Positions 8,434 to 18,513 are shown, counted from the stretch's first letter. The stretch: 64,000 nucleotides of DNA from Bacillus sp. P14.5 (GCF_003316765.1 NZ_NIJF01000070.1:1-64000), one strand, 5' to 3'. A program made the numbers and translations. The notes: a model not told the origin generated them from the sequence alone.

Positions 8434-8949
8434 TTATTTAAGGTGTTTTCGAACAGCCTGAGCCTTTGCGAATTGCTTTATTTGCTCAATGAACAACTGA
8501 TCCAATTGTTTGTAGGAATGAAACAAAGACGGCTGATTTAAAACAAACTCAAGCCTTTCTCTGACATTTACCGGCTTTACGGACAGAACCTCCAGTTCCT
8601 CTTTCCACTTAAGAGGGTTAGCAGGCTTTTCATTGGTCCAGAATAAATACATTATAAAATGTGCTGCCGCTTTATTCATCAGCACTTTAACTTCATCAGA
8701 AGTACGCGCAGCAAAAACGACATTCAGTTGTTCACGCAGTTCCGTCCACGTCTCTTCTGCCTTTTTGATGGAGAAAGGTTCCTCCCAAGGAATCACTGAA
8801 AGACTGACATTATTGTAATAGAGAATTTCATAACAAAAAACAGGTTGAAGCGGATCCGTATTTTCATCATCTATGGACACCAGAGCATCTGTATCCATAT
8901 AGAAAAATGGGTGCTTTACCTCTTCCGGCAGCCGATAAAGCTTCTCCAT
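8434..8949 (-). CDS. ypoC: YpoC-like protein
   Basis: About 171 residues from MEKLYRLPEEVKHPFFYMD. The start at 8949 is chosen because its ATG shares one base with the nth stop codon (TGATG), a standard coupling arrangement, with AGAGGAAG upstream. The C-terminal half has NKAAAHFIMYLFWTNEKPAN and a helical end. Position directly after nth matches B. subtilis ypoC. No enzymatic motif is seen and the role is unknown. Confidence 0.75.
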   Translation of the reverse strand: MEKLYRLPEEVKHPFFYMDTDALVSIDDENTDPLQPVFCYEILYYNNVSLSVIPWEEPFSIKKAEETWTELREQLNVVFAARTSDEVKVLMNKAAAHFIMYLFWTNEKPANPLKWKEELEVLSVKPVNVRERLEFVLNQPSLFHSYKQLDQLFIEQIKQFAKAQAVRKHLK

Positions 8950-9599
8950 CACTTCTTCCTCTTCATTCGCTTTTGGCCTTCCCTGCACAGATCCAGCAAA
9001 GGACATATTTCACATTGAGGAGCTTGAGCTTTACAATGGTACCTTCCAAAGAAAATCAGCCTATGATGGGTATCTGACCACTTTTCTCTTGGAATTTTTC
9101 TCATCAATGTCTTCTCGACTTCAAGCACACTGTCTTTCCACCTGCATATTGCCAGTCTCTTGCTTACCCTCTCAACATGGGTGTCAACAGCCAATGCTGG
9201 TTCCCCGAATGCAACAGAAACCACGACATTAGCCGTTTTGCGGCCAACACCTGGCAGTTTGACAAGGTCATCTCTAGATTGAGGGACTTCTCCCCCATGC
9301 TCTTCCAAAAGAATTTCACATAAACTTCTGATATTCTTCGCCTTATTTCGGTATAGTCCGATTGAGCGGATATCTTGCTGCAGCTCTTCCAAGCTGACCT
9401 TTAAGTAATCTTCCGGTTGTTTATATTTTTCAAATAAGTTTTTGGTTACTTTATTGACAAGAGCATCCGTGCACTGAGCTGACAATAGAACCGCAATGAC
9501 CAGATCGAAAGGGTTTCGATGGTATAACTCACAGTGAGCATCCGGAAACATTCTCTCCATTTCATTAAAGCAATACTCTATTTGACTTTTATTCAACAT
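8949..9599 (-). CDS. nth: Endonuclease III (DNA glycosylase/AP lyase)
   Basis: Base-excision repair enzyme that removes oxidised pyrimidines and cleaves the abasic site. The 216-residue protein has the helix-hairpin-helix LPGVGRKTANVV (about 113-124) with the catalytic Lys, the active Asp in ALAVDTHVERVSKR (about 138), and four cysteines in C-x6-C-x2-C-x5-C near the end (CKAQAPQCEICPLLDLC) for a 4Fe-4S cluster. All key residues are intact. It overlaps ypoC by one base and lies downstream of dnaD, the usual Bacillus order. Confidence 0.95.
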   Translation of the reverse strand: MLNKSQIEYCFNEMERMFPDAHCELYHRNPFDLVIAVLLSAQCTDALVNKVTKNLFEKYKQPEDYLKVSLEELQQDIRSIGLYRNKAKNIRSLCEILLEEHGGEVPQSRDDLVKLPGVGRKTANVVVSVAFGEPALAVDTHVERVSKRLAICRWKDSVLEVEKTLMRKIPREKWSDTHHRLIFFGRYHCKAQAPQCEICPLLDLCREGQKRMKRKK

Positions 9600-9782
9600 A
9601 ATATATTCACCACTGATCGATTGTTTTTGGATGTGATATCCCTTGTTGCTATTTGAATGCTGGTTTTACCTCTCCCTTATTTACATGGTAGCCGGAAGTG
9701 ATGGACAGGTCTCCTGCGGGAACAGCATACCCTCACGCGAAAAAAACCATTAAATCCAAATGACACCTTTTAAGCAAAGATG

Positions 9783-10490
9783 CTACTGCTCAAGCCAATT
9801 ATAGAATGGGACTGTTTTTTTATCTGATTGCGCAGTCTGGGAGGATACTTGCTGCTTTTGATGCGGCCTGAATTTTTCTCCCTGCTTCTTGGCCTGTTCA
9901 ATTGTTTTGACGCCATTCTTTTTCCATTCAAAAAGGATACGGTCAATGTACCGGAAGTTAAGTTTTCCGGAAATGACAGCTTCCCGAAGCGCTGCTTTAA
10001 TAATCACTGCATTATGTTCATCTTGATCGATCCACATGGCAAGTGTTTCACACTCCAAAGGCGAAAGCGGCCTGCTGAACTCCTGTTCAAAAACCGTATA
10101 CAAGTCCGTTTCCTCTAGAAGAGCCTTTTCCATGCCTTCCCCTTTGCTTTCGTTCAGCACAAATTCAGCCAATTTTGTCCAAAGCGGTTTCAATGAGTAT
10201 TGTTCATACAGAATTCCGCTGGATGAATTTCCTTCCTCTATGGAAATGAATTGATTTTGAACGAGCCTTCTGAGGATTGAGGAACACTCCTCACTCGAAA
10301 AGCTCATTTTGGAGGAAATTTCTTCAGGCGTGGGGAAATCGTTGCCTTTATCAATAAAAGAGTAAACTTGAAGAAGCAATACAAATTCTGATTCACTCAA
10401 ACCGAGTTTATTGTAATTGGAAAGAAGCAGTTGAGGGATGCTGATAGTGCCCTCTTCCAGCCAACTGACCATTAACTGTTTATAATCCAT
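9783..10490 (-). CDS. dnaD: DnaD replication initiation protein
   Basis: DnaD helps DnaA and DnaB load the replicative helicase in Bacillota. The 235 residues show the N-terminal winged-helix domain (about 1-100, with ISIPQLLLSNYNKLGLSESE) and the C-terminal DnaD domain with YIDRILFEWKKNGVKTIEQA (about 175-200), the conserved YxxxIxxxW core that contacts DNA. The tail ends FYNWLEQ, as is common in the family. A GAGGTGG site precedes the ATG. It lies between asnS and nth. Confidence 0.93.
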   Translation of the reverse strand: MDYKQLMVSWLEEGTISIPQLLLSNYNKLGLSESEFVLLLQVYSFIDKGNDFPTPEEISSKMSFSSEECSSILRRLVQNQFISIEEGNSSSGILYEQYSLKPLWTKLAEFVLNESKGEGMEKALLEETDLYTVFEQEFSRPLSPLECETLAMWIDQDEHNAVIIKAALREAVISGKLNFRYIDRILFEWKKNGVKTIEQAKKQGEKFRPHQKQQVSSQTAQSDKKTVPFYNWLEQ

Positions 10491-10632
10491 AATACGTCCA
10501 CCTCAAATAATAGTATATCATGATGAAAGAAACACTGAACATGGAAAAAGACTACAAAAGTGCCTTGGAAAGCATAGGTACTTACCTAACATGATTATGG
10601 TTTAAAAATTTTGCGTATTTCCCGTTATCAAG

Positions 10633-10674
10633 CAAAAACGACCGCCGAGGAATTAATCGCAAGGCAGTCGTTTG
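10633..10674 (-). terminator. Terminator of asnS
   Basis: On the minus strand AAACGACTGCC ... GGCGGTCGTTTTTGC; an 11-bp stem with one G-T pair, just after the asnS stop. Confidence 0.75.
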
Positions 10675-10688
10675 TGTGTGATAATTTC

Positions 10689-11981
10689 TTAAGGATAAAG
10701 TCGGTTTAATAATCTTGGGAACGGGATGGTTTCGCGTACGTGTTCTACGCCGCTGATCCAAGCCACTGTTCTCTCCAGGCCAAGGCCGAACCCTGAATGG
10801 GGAACGGAGCCATATTTGCGTAATTCCAGATACCATTTGTAAGCCTCAGGATCAAGCTCATGCTCCTTGATGCGCTGGCTGAGGATATCATGGTCATGAA
10901 GACGCTCAGAACCTCCTATGATCTCTCCATAGCCTTCTGGAGCAATCAAATCTGCACACAGGACAACATCCTCCCGATTTGGATCCGGCTGCATGTAGAA
11001 AGGTTTCAAGGACGTTGGATAGTGAGTGATGAATACCGGTTTGTCATAGCTTTCAGCAATGGCCGTTTCATGCGGAGCACCAAAATCGTCTCCCCACTCT
11101 ATATCATCAAACCCTTTTTCCTGCAGGAATTTAACAGCTTCATCATAAGTGATTCTAGGGAACGGAGCTTTGATATTCTCAAGCTTGGAAGTATCACGGC
11201 CCAATCGTTCCAATTCCAATTTACAATTTTCAAGAACAGATTGTACAACATGGGACACATACTCTTCCTGCACTTTAAGGCTGTCCTCATGCTCGTAAAA
11301 AGCCATTTCAGGTTCAATCATCCAGAACTCAATTAAGTGGCGGCGGGTTTTTGACTTTTCGGCTCGGAAAGTCGGGCCGAAAGAAAATACTTTTCCAAGA
11401 GCCATTGCCGCTGCTTCCATATAAAGCTGTCCGCTTTGGGAAAGGTAAGCATCTTCATCGAAATACTTCGTATGGAAAAGCTCCGAAGTTCCTTCAGGGG
11501 CACTGCCTGTCAGGATTGGCGGATCTACCTTGACGAATCCTTCTTTATTGAAGTATTCATAGGTTGCACGGATGATTTCATTACGGACCTTCATCACCGC
11601 ATGCTGACGGCGGGAGCGAAGCCATAGATGGCGGTTGTCCATCAAGAATTCCGTTCCATGCTCTTTCGGTGTAATAGGATAGTCAACAGCTTCATGAATA
11701 ACCTCAAGGCTGTTCACCTGCATTTCATAACCAAAAGGAGAGCGTGTATCCTCCTGAATCACACCAGTGACATATAGAGATGTCTCTTGGGTAATTGATT
11801 TAGCTTTTTGGAAAATCTCTTCTTCGACTTCGCTCTTCACGACAACTCCCTGTATGAAGCCTGTACCATCTCTAAGTTGCAGGAATGCGATCTTGCCGCT
11901 TGACCTTTTGTTCGCAAGCCATGCGCCGATTGTCACTTCTTCTCCAACATGCTTATTCACTTCTGCAATTGTTGTTTTCAC
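10689..11981 (-). CDS. asnS: Asparaginyl-tRNA synthetase
   Basis: Class II synthetase charging tRNA-Asn. It has an N-terminal OB-fold anticodon-binding domain ([20 protein letters not shown]), then a catalytic domain with motif 2 ([21 protein letters not shown]) and motif 3 ([10 protein letters not shown]). I place the start at GTG 11981, with GGAGGG eight bases upstream, giving 430 residues and an N-terminus [15 protein letters not shown] that matches the B. subtilis protein; a longer frame to 12008 is unsupported. The C-terminal [11 protein letters not shown] is complete. No T-box leader is apparent upstream. Confidence 0.95.
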   Translation of the reverse strand: MKTTIAEVNKHVGEEVTIGAWLANKRSSGKIAFLQLRDGTGFIQGVVVKSEVEEEIFQKAKSITQETSLYVTGVIQEDTRSPFGYEMQVNSLEVIHEAVDYPITPKEHGTEFLMDNRHLWLRSRRQHAVMKVRNEIIRATYEYFNKEGFVKVDPPILTGSAPEGTSELFHTKYFDEDAYLSQSGQLYMEAAAMALGKVFSFGPTFRAEKSKTRRHLIEFWMIEPEMAFYEHEDSLKVQEEYVSHVVQSVLENCKLELERLGRDTSKLENIKAPFPRITYDEAVKFLQEKGFDDIEWGDDFGAPHETAIAESYDKPVFITHYPTSLKPFYMQPDPNREDVVLCADLIAPEGYGEIIGGSERLHDHDILSQRIKEHELDPEAYKWYLELRKYGSVPHSGFGLGLERTVAWISGVEHVRETIPFPRLLNRLYP

Positions 11982-12142
11982 GTTTAATTCCCTCCAAAAA
12001 CTCAACACTCTTATGTATCAATTTCTTTTTATTATACATATCCACCCATACCCTAGCAACACAGAAAACACGGCAAGGGGTTTTTCATCAGGACGAGCGG
12101 CAGAAAACCTGCCGCCCAAACTTGTTATTTAGTTGGATTTCT

Positions 12143-13327
12143 TTATTTTTGAGTAACAAAAGAATGGATTCTTTTTAATGCTTCTTCAAATAAATCAAGA
12201 GATGTTGCGTACGACAACCTGATATTATCCGGTGAACCGAATCCGGAACCAGGAATTACAGCGACCTTTGCTTCTTCTAGCAGAGCTTTCGTAAAGGAGT
12301 CAACTGACTCATAACCTGTCAGCTCTGCGGCTTTTTTTACATTCGGAAAAAGATAAAAGGCTCCCTGGGGCTCAATACAGTTGAATCCAGGAATCGCATT
12401 CAGCTTTTCGATGACGGTGCCCAAGCGGTCCTGGAAAGCTTGTCTCATATCTTCGACAGGCTCTTGTGTACCCTCATATGCGGCAATCGCACCATGCTGG
12501 GAAGTTGTCGTCGGATTGGAAGTTGAATGGCTGGCAAGGTTTGTCATCGCTTTGATAAGCTGGGCATCTCCTGCTGCATAACCAATTCTCCAGCCTGTCA
12601 TGGAATGTGACTTCGATACTCCGTTTATGACAATTGTCTGCTCTTTTAATTCGGGAGAAATCTCTGCAATTGACACATGTTTATTTTCCCCATATATGAG
12701 CTTTTCGTAAATTTCATCAGAAACAATCAGGATGTTATTCTCCAGACAGACTCTGCCGATAGCTTCCAGTTCTTCCCTGCTGTACAACATGCCTGTCGGG
12801 TTGCTTGGTGAATTGATGATGACAGCTTTGGTTTTATCGGTCACAGCCTCTTGAAGCTGTGCAGGAGTGATTTTGTACTCATTTCCTTCTTTTCCTTCGA
12901 TGAATACCGGGTTACCCCCTGCCAGTTTAACTTGTTCAGGATAGCTTACCCAGTAAGGAGTGGGAATGACTACTTCATCCCCATCATTAAGAAGGACTTG
13001 AAATAAAGTGTACAATCCGTGTTTCGCACCGTTTGTTACAATGACCTGGGAGGGTTCGTAAGAGATCCCTTGATCCTTTTTAAATTTGTTGATGATGGCT
13101 TCCTTTAATTGCGGCAAACCGCCGGCAGGAGTATATTTGGTATGTCCCTTATGCATTGAATCAGTGGCAGCAGTCATGATATGTTCAGGGGTATTAAAGT
13201 CCGGTTCCCCTGCACCAAGCCCAATAACATCTATGCCCTGTGATTTCATTTCTTTTGCCTTTGCCGTAATGGCAAGGGTTGTGGATGGTGTTAAAGCACT
13301 GACTCTCTGTGCCAATTCCAATTTCAT
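12143..13327 (-). CDS. aspB: Aspartate aminotransferase (class I)
   Basis: PLP enzyme that interconverts aspartate and oxaloacetate with glutamate/2-oxoglutarate. The 394 residues contain the PLP-binding Lys in NGVSKSHSMTGWRIGY (about 235), the SPSNPTG motif (about 172) and the substrate-binding Arg in NIRLSYATS near the end. GGGGGAAATG precedes the start. It lies just upstream of asnS, so aspartate supply and Asn-tRNA synthesis may share a transcript, as in B. subtilis. Confidence 0.95.
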   Translation of the reverse strand: MKLELAQRVSALTPSTTLAITAKAKEMKSQGIDVIGLGAGEPDFNTPEHIMTAATDSMHKGHTKYTPAGGLPQLKEAIINKFKKDQGISYEPSQVIVTNGAKHGLYTLFQVLLNDGDEVVIPTPYWVSYPEQVKLAGGNPVFIEGKEGNEYKITPAQLQEAVTDKTKAVIINSPSNPTGMLYSREELEAIGRVCLENNILIVSDEIYEKLIYGENKHVSIAEISPELKEQTIVINGVSKSHSMTGWRIGYAAGDAQLIKAMTNLASHSTSNPTTTSQHGAIAAYEGTQEPVEDMRQAFQDRLGTVIEKLNAIPGFNCIEPQGAFYLFPNVKKAAELTGYESVDSFTKALLEEAKVAVIPGSGFGSPDNIRLSYATSLDLFEEALKRIHSFVTQK

Positions 13328-13342
13328 CTACATTTCCCCCTA

Positions 13343-13816
13343 TTAAAGATTTTCAATCTTCCTCCACCACTCTCCTGTTTCAAACAGAAGGTAGTAATAG
13401 TTTAGATAGTCATTTTCATCAAGATACGTCATTTCCCATACAGGCCCTACACTTTCCATTCCTAATTTAACAGACAGGATTTTTGCAACATCATTTTCTT
13501 GATTCAGTTTATTAATCGCGTCTTCTTTCGAAATTCCATCAGCCCATTTTTTGACAATAATCTCTTCATCTTTATCCGGAACCCATAAGATGATTCTTTC
13601 ACCGGCAGCATTCTCACCGGTAATGACAATGTATGACTTATTGCCATTATATAAAGTAACATCTTCTGTTGACTTCAATTCCGTTTCTGCTTCAGCTCTT
13701 TGAAGGGCAGCGTCTGCCTTTTCATTAACAGGGGAACGGGCATTCAGGAAAACGGCTGCCATTGCTCCAACAACTACAACTAGTATTATCACTGATAAAA
13801 ATATAAATTTTTTCAT
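13343..13816 (-). CDS. ypmB: YpmB, membrane-anchored DUF5590 protein
   Basis: A 157-residue protein with an N-terminal membrane anchor (KKFIFLSVIILVVVVGAMAA) and an outer domain that looks like two cystatin-like repeats. The YpmB hallmarks NGNKSYIVITGENAAGE and the end EWWRKIENL are present. It starts 12 bp after ypmA and ends 15 bp before aspB, so it is co-transcribed with both. Its job at the cell surface is unknown. Confidence 0.85.
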   Translation of the reverse strand: MKKFIFLSVIILVVVVGAMAAVFLNARSPVNEKADAALQRAEAETELKSTEDVTLYNGNKSYIVITGENAAGERIILWVPDKDEEIIVKKWADGISKEDAINKLNQENDVAKILSVKLGMESVGPVWEMTYLDENDYLNYYYLLFETGEWWRKIENL

Positions 13817-13828
13817 TTCATCACTTCT

Positions 13829-13999
13829 TTATGTACGATATATTGTAAAGACTGCCTGTTCCTGGTCTTCGGGATCCAAGGCCAGACCAAACATCAGATC
13901 TCTTTCTTTCAATGTGCGGTTTAAAGCGTCCACCACTTTATAAAAATCAGGCGAGTGCTGAATTTTGACCGTGGATAAAACTTCTATTTTACTTTCCAA
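13829..13999 (-). CDS. ypmA: YpmA, DUF4264 small protein
   Basis: A 56-residue gene starting at TTG 13999, six bases after AAGGGGGA: (M)ESKIEVLSTVKIQHSPDF through GLALDPEDQEQAVFTIYRT. The sequence pattern, length and position directly before ypmB match YpmA. The protein is small, soluble and acidic-basic balanced, with no recognised catalytic motif. The TTG start explains why it is easily missed. Confidence 0.8.
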   Translation of the reverse strand: MESKIEVLSTVKIQHSPDFYKVVDALNRTLKERDLMFGLALDPEDQEQAVFTIYRT

Positions 14000-14154
14000 C
14001 GAAAATCCCCCTTACATCACAAAAATTGTTATTAATATTTGAAAAGCATTTAGACACAATAACATTAGAACCATTACTCATTATAACAGCAAATAAGCTT
14101 AAATCCGAACACAACCAAACAAAAAACTCTATTCCACACACATTTCTTCAGAGG

Positions 14155-14382
14155 GCTGCCAGAACAGTCCTCTTTTTCATTGGCTGTTTTCTCATAAATT
14201 GTTGCTTTCGGAAAAATCCAAAAGCCGGATTTTTCCCCGGATACTAAAGTTTTTCCTTTATTCTGGGTGAGTAGCTCTTTTCTTTATTTTTTCTCAGAAT
14301 ATCATGGGGGAAATTTGACGTTACCTCACCAAATTCATATTTAATAGCAACAAAGTTTACGAAAAGAGCCTTTTCATTTTTT
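14155..14382 (+). repeat. AT-rich repeat family B, full copy B2
   Basis: Reference copy for the family: begins GGCTGTTTTCTCATAAATTG, TTGCTTTCGGAAAAATCC, GCCGGATTTTTCCCCGGATA, CTAAAG, GTAGCTCTTTTCTTT and ends AATAGCAACAAAGTTTACG, AAAAGAGCC. Compare the reverse-oriented copy at 47355-47560. It lies between ypmA and the broken gene at 14385. Confidence 0.7.
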
Positions 14383-14384
14383 AA

Positions 14385-15214
14385 TCAGCCCAGCACCTGG
14401 TTTTCCTCCGGGAAGGTAATCACTTCATAATTATTTTTGTTGAATTTTATCGTAATAAGCCCATGCTGGCCAGTGAAATAAACATCAATCCAGCTTTCGT
14501 GGAAAAGTTCAAGCTGATCTGTATTCATGTACTTTTTCTTCTCACGATAAAAAATGGCTGTTTGAGGATCGATGTGATTCAACAGCCTTTCCGATAAAAG
14601 CTCAGCTTTATTATACAACGGAACTTTTAGTATATTGACATCACTTAACTGCTCATTGATTAAACCGGCTTCAGAATCCGCGGAATTAGAACTCAGCCAA
14701 AGGAAACGATGAGGCGGAGAGGTGATCGTGAAATCAAGCCCTTCATCTTCCAAGCTGCCTTCATACATGACGTCTATGACAGTCTTTTGATTCAGGTTGA
14801 TCTTTTTTCTTTTTCCAGAGGCCGTACCGGCAAATCAAGACCAGTAAATCCCGGGGCAAGCTTGACACCTGTAAAAATTTGTTCCACTCCCCGTTTTTCA
14901 ATGATAGAGTTAATCGCATCCTTGTGGAATTCCTTTATATCAGTGATTAAAATTCCATTGATCTTTTTAATACCATACTTATCTAAAGTGGAAAAAAGGG
15001 ACTCGGACTGATTAATTTCGCCGGTGTTGATTAAGTAATTAACTTCATCCGGAAGGTGGATAATTGCAACTTCCCCTTTTTCGAAGGGAAGGAAAGTCAG
15101 GGCAAACTCATCAGGCTTTAACTTCAAGTCAACCTGCGGGCCGGCTGCTATTATATTCCCTTCAAAGGAAAGAAAAAACATTAAAATCAGGAGTGCCAAG
15201 ATAAAGCGTTTCAA
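14385..15214 (-). pseudogene. Frameshifted secreted metallo-beta-lactamase-like protein
   Basis: Two consecutive frames join into one protein of about 276 residues if one A is added to the A-run at 14805-14810. The first part has a signal peptide or anchor (KRFILALLILMFFLSFEG), then VAIIHLPDEVNYLINTGE, which resembles the ComEC-type metallo-hydrolase fold; the second begins (TVIDV)MYEGSLEDEGLDFT and has FLWLSSNSADSEAG. The usual zinc motif HxHxDH is replaced by TDIKEFHKD, so metal binding may be lost even with the frame repaired. The TTG at 15214 has AGGAGG at ten bases. I do not know a gene at this place in B. subtilis. Confidence 0.55.
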
Positions 15215-15295
15215 GACTAACATACCTCCTATTTCACTTCTACATTTAGAGTACGTTAATCATGAAATTTTATCCCGTTAAGTCGCAGGGTGATT

Positions 15296-18097
15296 CTACA
15301 ACCACTCCTCGATCAATTCCACCATTTCATTGAGTTCTCCTTGACGGACAGGCATCTCCGGGATTGATTCCAGAAAAGCTTTTCCGTACCTGGCTGTAAT
15401 GATCCTTCTGTCGAATACAATGACGATGCCTCTATCTGTGCTGCGTCTGATTAAGCGGCCGACACCCTGCTTGAAACGGAGTATAGCTTCAGGAAGCGAA
15501 TAATGTGAAAACGGGTTCTTTCCTTCAGCTTTCAAGAAATCACTTTTAGCCTGCGCAACTGGTTCATCGGGAGGTGAAAACGGTAGTCTTACCAATACTA
15601 GACAAGAAAGATCTTCTCCGGGAATATCAACACCTTCCCAAAAGCTGCTCGTTCCAAAAAGTATAGCTTTGTCAAACCTCTGGAAATTTTTAGTGAGCCT
15701 TGTTCTGCTTCCGCTGGAAATTCCTTGTGCCATCAACACAAAGTCATCCAGGAGACCGCTGTCTTTCATTAAATCATGCGTCTTCCTGAGCATATCAAAA
15801 GCGGTAAACAAAACCAGCATTCTTCCCTTTGTAGCCTGGGCCACTCCAATTAAATGTGTCGATATGGCTTCCACATATTCATCCAAAGAGACGTTCTGGA
15901 TTTCTGGAACATCTGTTGGAATGAACAGCTTGGTCATCTCGTTATAATTAAACGGCGAAGAAATACGGATAGAATCCACTTTTTGGCGTGACAAACCTAC
16001 TTCTTCCTGAAAATAATTGAAAGAATTTTGGACTGTCAAGGTTGCCGATGTCATAATCGCACATTTTTTTTCATCAAAAAACGAGCTCTTCAGCTTCTCC
16101 CCAACCGCTGCGAGCTGAGACTGGATTAACAGACTGTTAGGCAGTGAACGCAAATCGCCTTCCAGCCATATCACATCGTTGTCTGAAGGGAACATAAAAA
16201 CTTCCCGGAAATTCAACCTCAGTTCAGCCCATTCAACCAGGAAGCTGTACATTTCCTCCAAAGAAGCCTTTTCGGAATCATCCAGGGAATTTTCTTTTTC
16301 CTTCAACATTTGCAAGCGGCTTTCCATTTCTCCCTCCAGCCTCTTCATTTGAGAGACCACTCGTTCGACAGACATAACCGCCGGCCTCCACTCATTTGAG
16401 TTCAAAAGTGAATGTGTAAGCCTCATTTGGATCTTCTGAATCCCTTTTCTCCTTTTTGCCTGTTTTAGGAAAAGGGCTGTAATGATCGAAAAGCACTCTT
16501 CGATTTCTCTGTAAAAATCATTGACATACCGGTCAAGCTCAAAAGAATGAAGCCCCGGCTTAAGGGCATATTTGTCAATCATATTTTCCATTTTGAAAAA
16601 GAGCTGTTTTTGGTCGATAGCCCCAAGCTGTCCAATGACAAACTTCACCGATAGATAATCGATTATCTTGCCAAAGTGGCTCCTTGCCGACTTTTCCAAA
16701 TGATGAGCTTCATCAATAATGACCGTTTCATATCCTGGAAGGAGCTTCCTTTCACTGACCAGGTCAGCAAGCAGCATTGAATGGTTGGTGACAATCAGGT
16801 CCGCACTCTTGGACAGATTCCGGGCGTGAAGATAAAAGTCCCTGCTGATCCAAGGGTCCTTATCGATATGCCAGCCGTCATGGCGAAGCCTGTTCCAAAA
16901 CAACCTTCCTCCGCTTGTCAAATTAAGCTCATCAACATCCCCGGTTTCCGTTGAAGTCAACCAGACGAGAATCTGCATTTTCGTAAGAGCTATATCATAA
17001 TGATTCTCTTCCTCTGACAACGACTGCTCAAATTTGAACAGATTCAAATAGTGATTTTTCCCTTTTAACAGGACCGCATTGAAAGGGAAGTCCAGCATCT
17101 CTCTGAGGAATCGGACCTCCTTTTCCAGCAGCTGTTCCTGAAGCTGGATGGTATAAGTGCTTAACACCACAGGAATCCCTTCCTGTTTGCTGTGAAAAAT
17201 CGCAGGCAGAAGATATCCTAACGACTTTCCGACACCCGTACCCGCCTCAATAATGATGTGCTTATTTTCTTTCATTGCTTCATAAGCTTTATCCATCATC
17301 AAGAATTGGCCATCCCTTTTTTCAAATGAAGCTAAAGCAGTGGATAACAAATCTATTTTGTCTTCATCCTTATTGGGATAGACTGCCTCTGAAGGATCGA
17401 TACGCACATACGGCTGAACGTTTTTCTTTCTAATAGCAATCCCCTTGAAAACCTCAAGTTCCCGATCAATGTCTCCAATTGACTTCCTCTTTTGGGTAAG
17501 GATATTAGAAAAAAGCAAAGATAAGTCACTTTTCAACCAGTTGGACAGCTTCTCCAGTTGCTCAAGTGTCACGAGCGGAAGTTCTGCAAGCTTCTTAATA
17601 AAATGGATAAGCAATTCTGCTGTAACCAAAGCATCACTATCAGCTTGATGCGGCCGGCTGTGATCAAATGAAAAGCGGTCGGAAAGTTCCGTGAGCTTAT
17701 AACTGTCTGCAGTCGGAAGAGTGATCTTCGCAAGCTCGACAGTATCAAAGGAGGGGCCGGAAAATGTATTATAGCCTGCCTCTTCCAATTCCGCCTGAAG
17801 GAACCCCAAATCAAACTGGACATTGTGAGCACAAAAAACAGCCCCGTCCAACAGCTCCAAAACTTTTGGAGCTATCTCGGAAAAATCAGGGGCATCCTTC
17901 ACCATTTCACCATTAATCCCGGTCAATTCCTCTATGAATGAAGGAATCCTCACTCCAGGATTAACAAAAGTAGTATACGAATCTACAACAGCTCCATCCT
18001 GGACCACCATTGCAGCTAATTGAATCATTTTATCTCCCTTTTTCGGGGAGTTACCTGTAGTTTCCAAATCCACTACAACTATTTTATGAGGTACCAT
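15296..18097 (-). CDS. dinG: DinG: DnaQ-type exonuclease fused to a superfamily 2 helicase
   Basis: A 933-residue protein. Residues 1-170 form a DEDDh 3'-5' exonuclease (VVDLETTG, AHNVQFDLGFL, HQADSDA). The helicase part has Walker A AGTGVGKSLGY (about 285), the DEAH box VIIDEAHHLEK (about 466), and C-terminal helicase motifs GTSSFWEGVDIPGE and QGVGRLIRRSTDRG. I see no cluster of four cysteines between Walker A and DEAH, in keeping with the Bacillus type that lacks the iron-sulfur cluster of E. coli DinG. The ribosome site before the ATG is weak. The B. subtilis enzyme acts as a 3'-5' exonuclease. Confidence 0.93.
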   Translation of the reverse strand: MVPHKIVVVDLETTGNSPKKGDKMIQLAAMVVQDGAVVDSYTTFVNPGVRIPSFIEELTGINGEMVKDAPDFSEIAPKVLELLDGAVFCAHNVQFDLGFLQAELEEAGYNTFSGPSFDTVELAKITLPTADSYKLTELSDRFSFDHSRPHQADSDALVTAELLIHFIKKLAELPLVTLEQLEKLSNWLKSDLSLLFSNILTQKRKSIGDIDRELEVFKGIAIRKKNVQPYVRIDPSEAVYPNKDEDKIDLLSTALASFEKRDGQFLMMDKAYEAMKENKHIIIEAGTGVGKSLGYLLPAIFHSKQEGIPVVLSTYTIQLQEQLLEKEVRFLREMLDFPFNAVLLKGKNHYLNLFKFEQSLSEEENHYDIALTKMQILVWLTSTETGDVDELNLTSGGRLFWNRLRHDGWHIDKDPWISRDFYLHARNLSKSADLIVTNHSMLLADLVSERKLLPGYETVIIDEAHHLEKSARSHFGKIIDYLSVKFVIGQLGAIDQKQLFFKMENMIDKYALKPGLHSFELDRYVNDFYREIEECFSIITALFLKQAKRRKGIQKIQMRLTHSLLNSNEWRPAVMSVERVVSQMKRLEGEMESRLQMLKEKENSLDDSEKASLEEMYSFLVEWAELRLNFREVFMFPSDNDVIWLEGDLRSLPNSLLIQSQLAAVGEKLKSSFFDEKKCAIMTSATLTVQNSFNYFQEEVGLSRQKVDSIRISSPFNYNEMTKLFIPTDVPEIQNVSLDEYVEAISTHLIGVAQATKGRMLVLFTAFDMLRKTHDLMKDSGLLDDFVLMAQGISSGSRTRLTKNFQRFDKAILFGTSSFWEGVDIPGEDLSCLVLVRLPFSPPDEPVAQAKSDFLKAEGKNPFSHYSLPEAILRFKQGVGRLIRRSTDRGIVIVFDRRIITARYGKAFLESIPEMPVRQGELNEMVELIEEWL

Positions 18098-18219
18098 AAA
18101 ATCACACAGCCTTTATCATCTCTTTATCTTCACAAGTGTACCATAATTCCTTGGAGCAGAGCCAGAAGAGTGGTGGCTGATATACTTGTTAGCTGGTGCC
18201 TGATTTGAATGCCTTATTC

Positions 18220-18400
18220 TTTTAGGCTCTTTTCGTAAACTTAGTGGCTATTTAATACTAATTCCCGAGAAAAACAACCTTAATTCTCCGGAATAACCTA
18301 GTTAACATGAAAAGAAAAGAGCTGATCCCTCCGATTAGAGTGAAAACCCTTAGTACCCGGGGATATCCGAGAGCAACAATGTATAGGAAGAAAGCCTTCT
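18220..18400 (-). repeat. AT-rich repeat family B, copy B3
   Basis: Reverse-oriented copy: GCTCTTTTCGTAAACTTAG, TGGCTATTTAATACTAATTC, AAAAGAAAAGAGCTG, CCCTTAGTACCCGGGGATA and GAGAGCAACAATGTATAGG. Less conserved than B2 and B4. Confidence 0.6.
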
Positions 18401-18513
18401 TCTAAAATCAGAATAAGCGTTTTATTTAGAGATCCACCGTTTTTTTGTCACCAGGACAACGCTTGTCTTCTAGCGGGTTGAGGGATACATGGATCATAAC
18501 TTTTTAGCCGTGA

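Noticed and set aside
14792..14812. Programmed -1 frameshift at an A-rich slippery site
   Set aside because: The A AAA AAG heptamer is present but not in the reading register a -1 slip needs, and eight other genes have the same kind of one-base loss.
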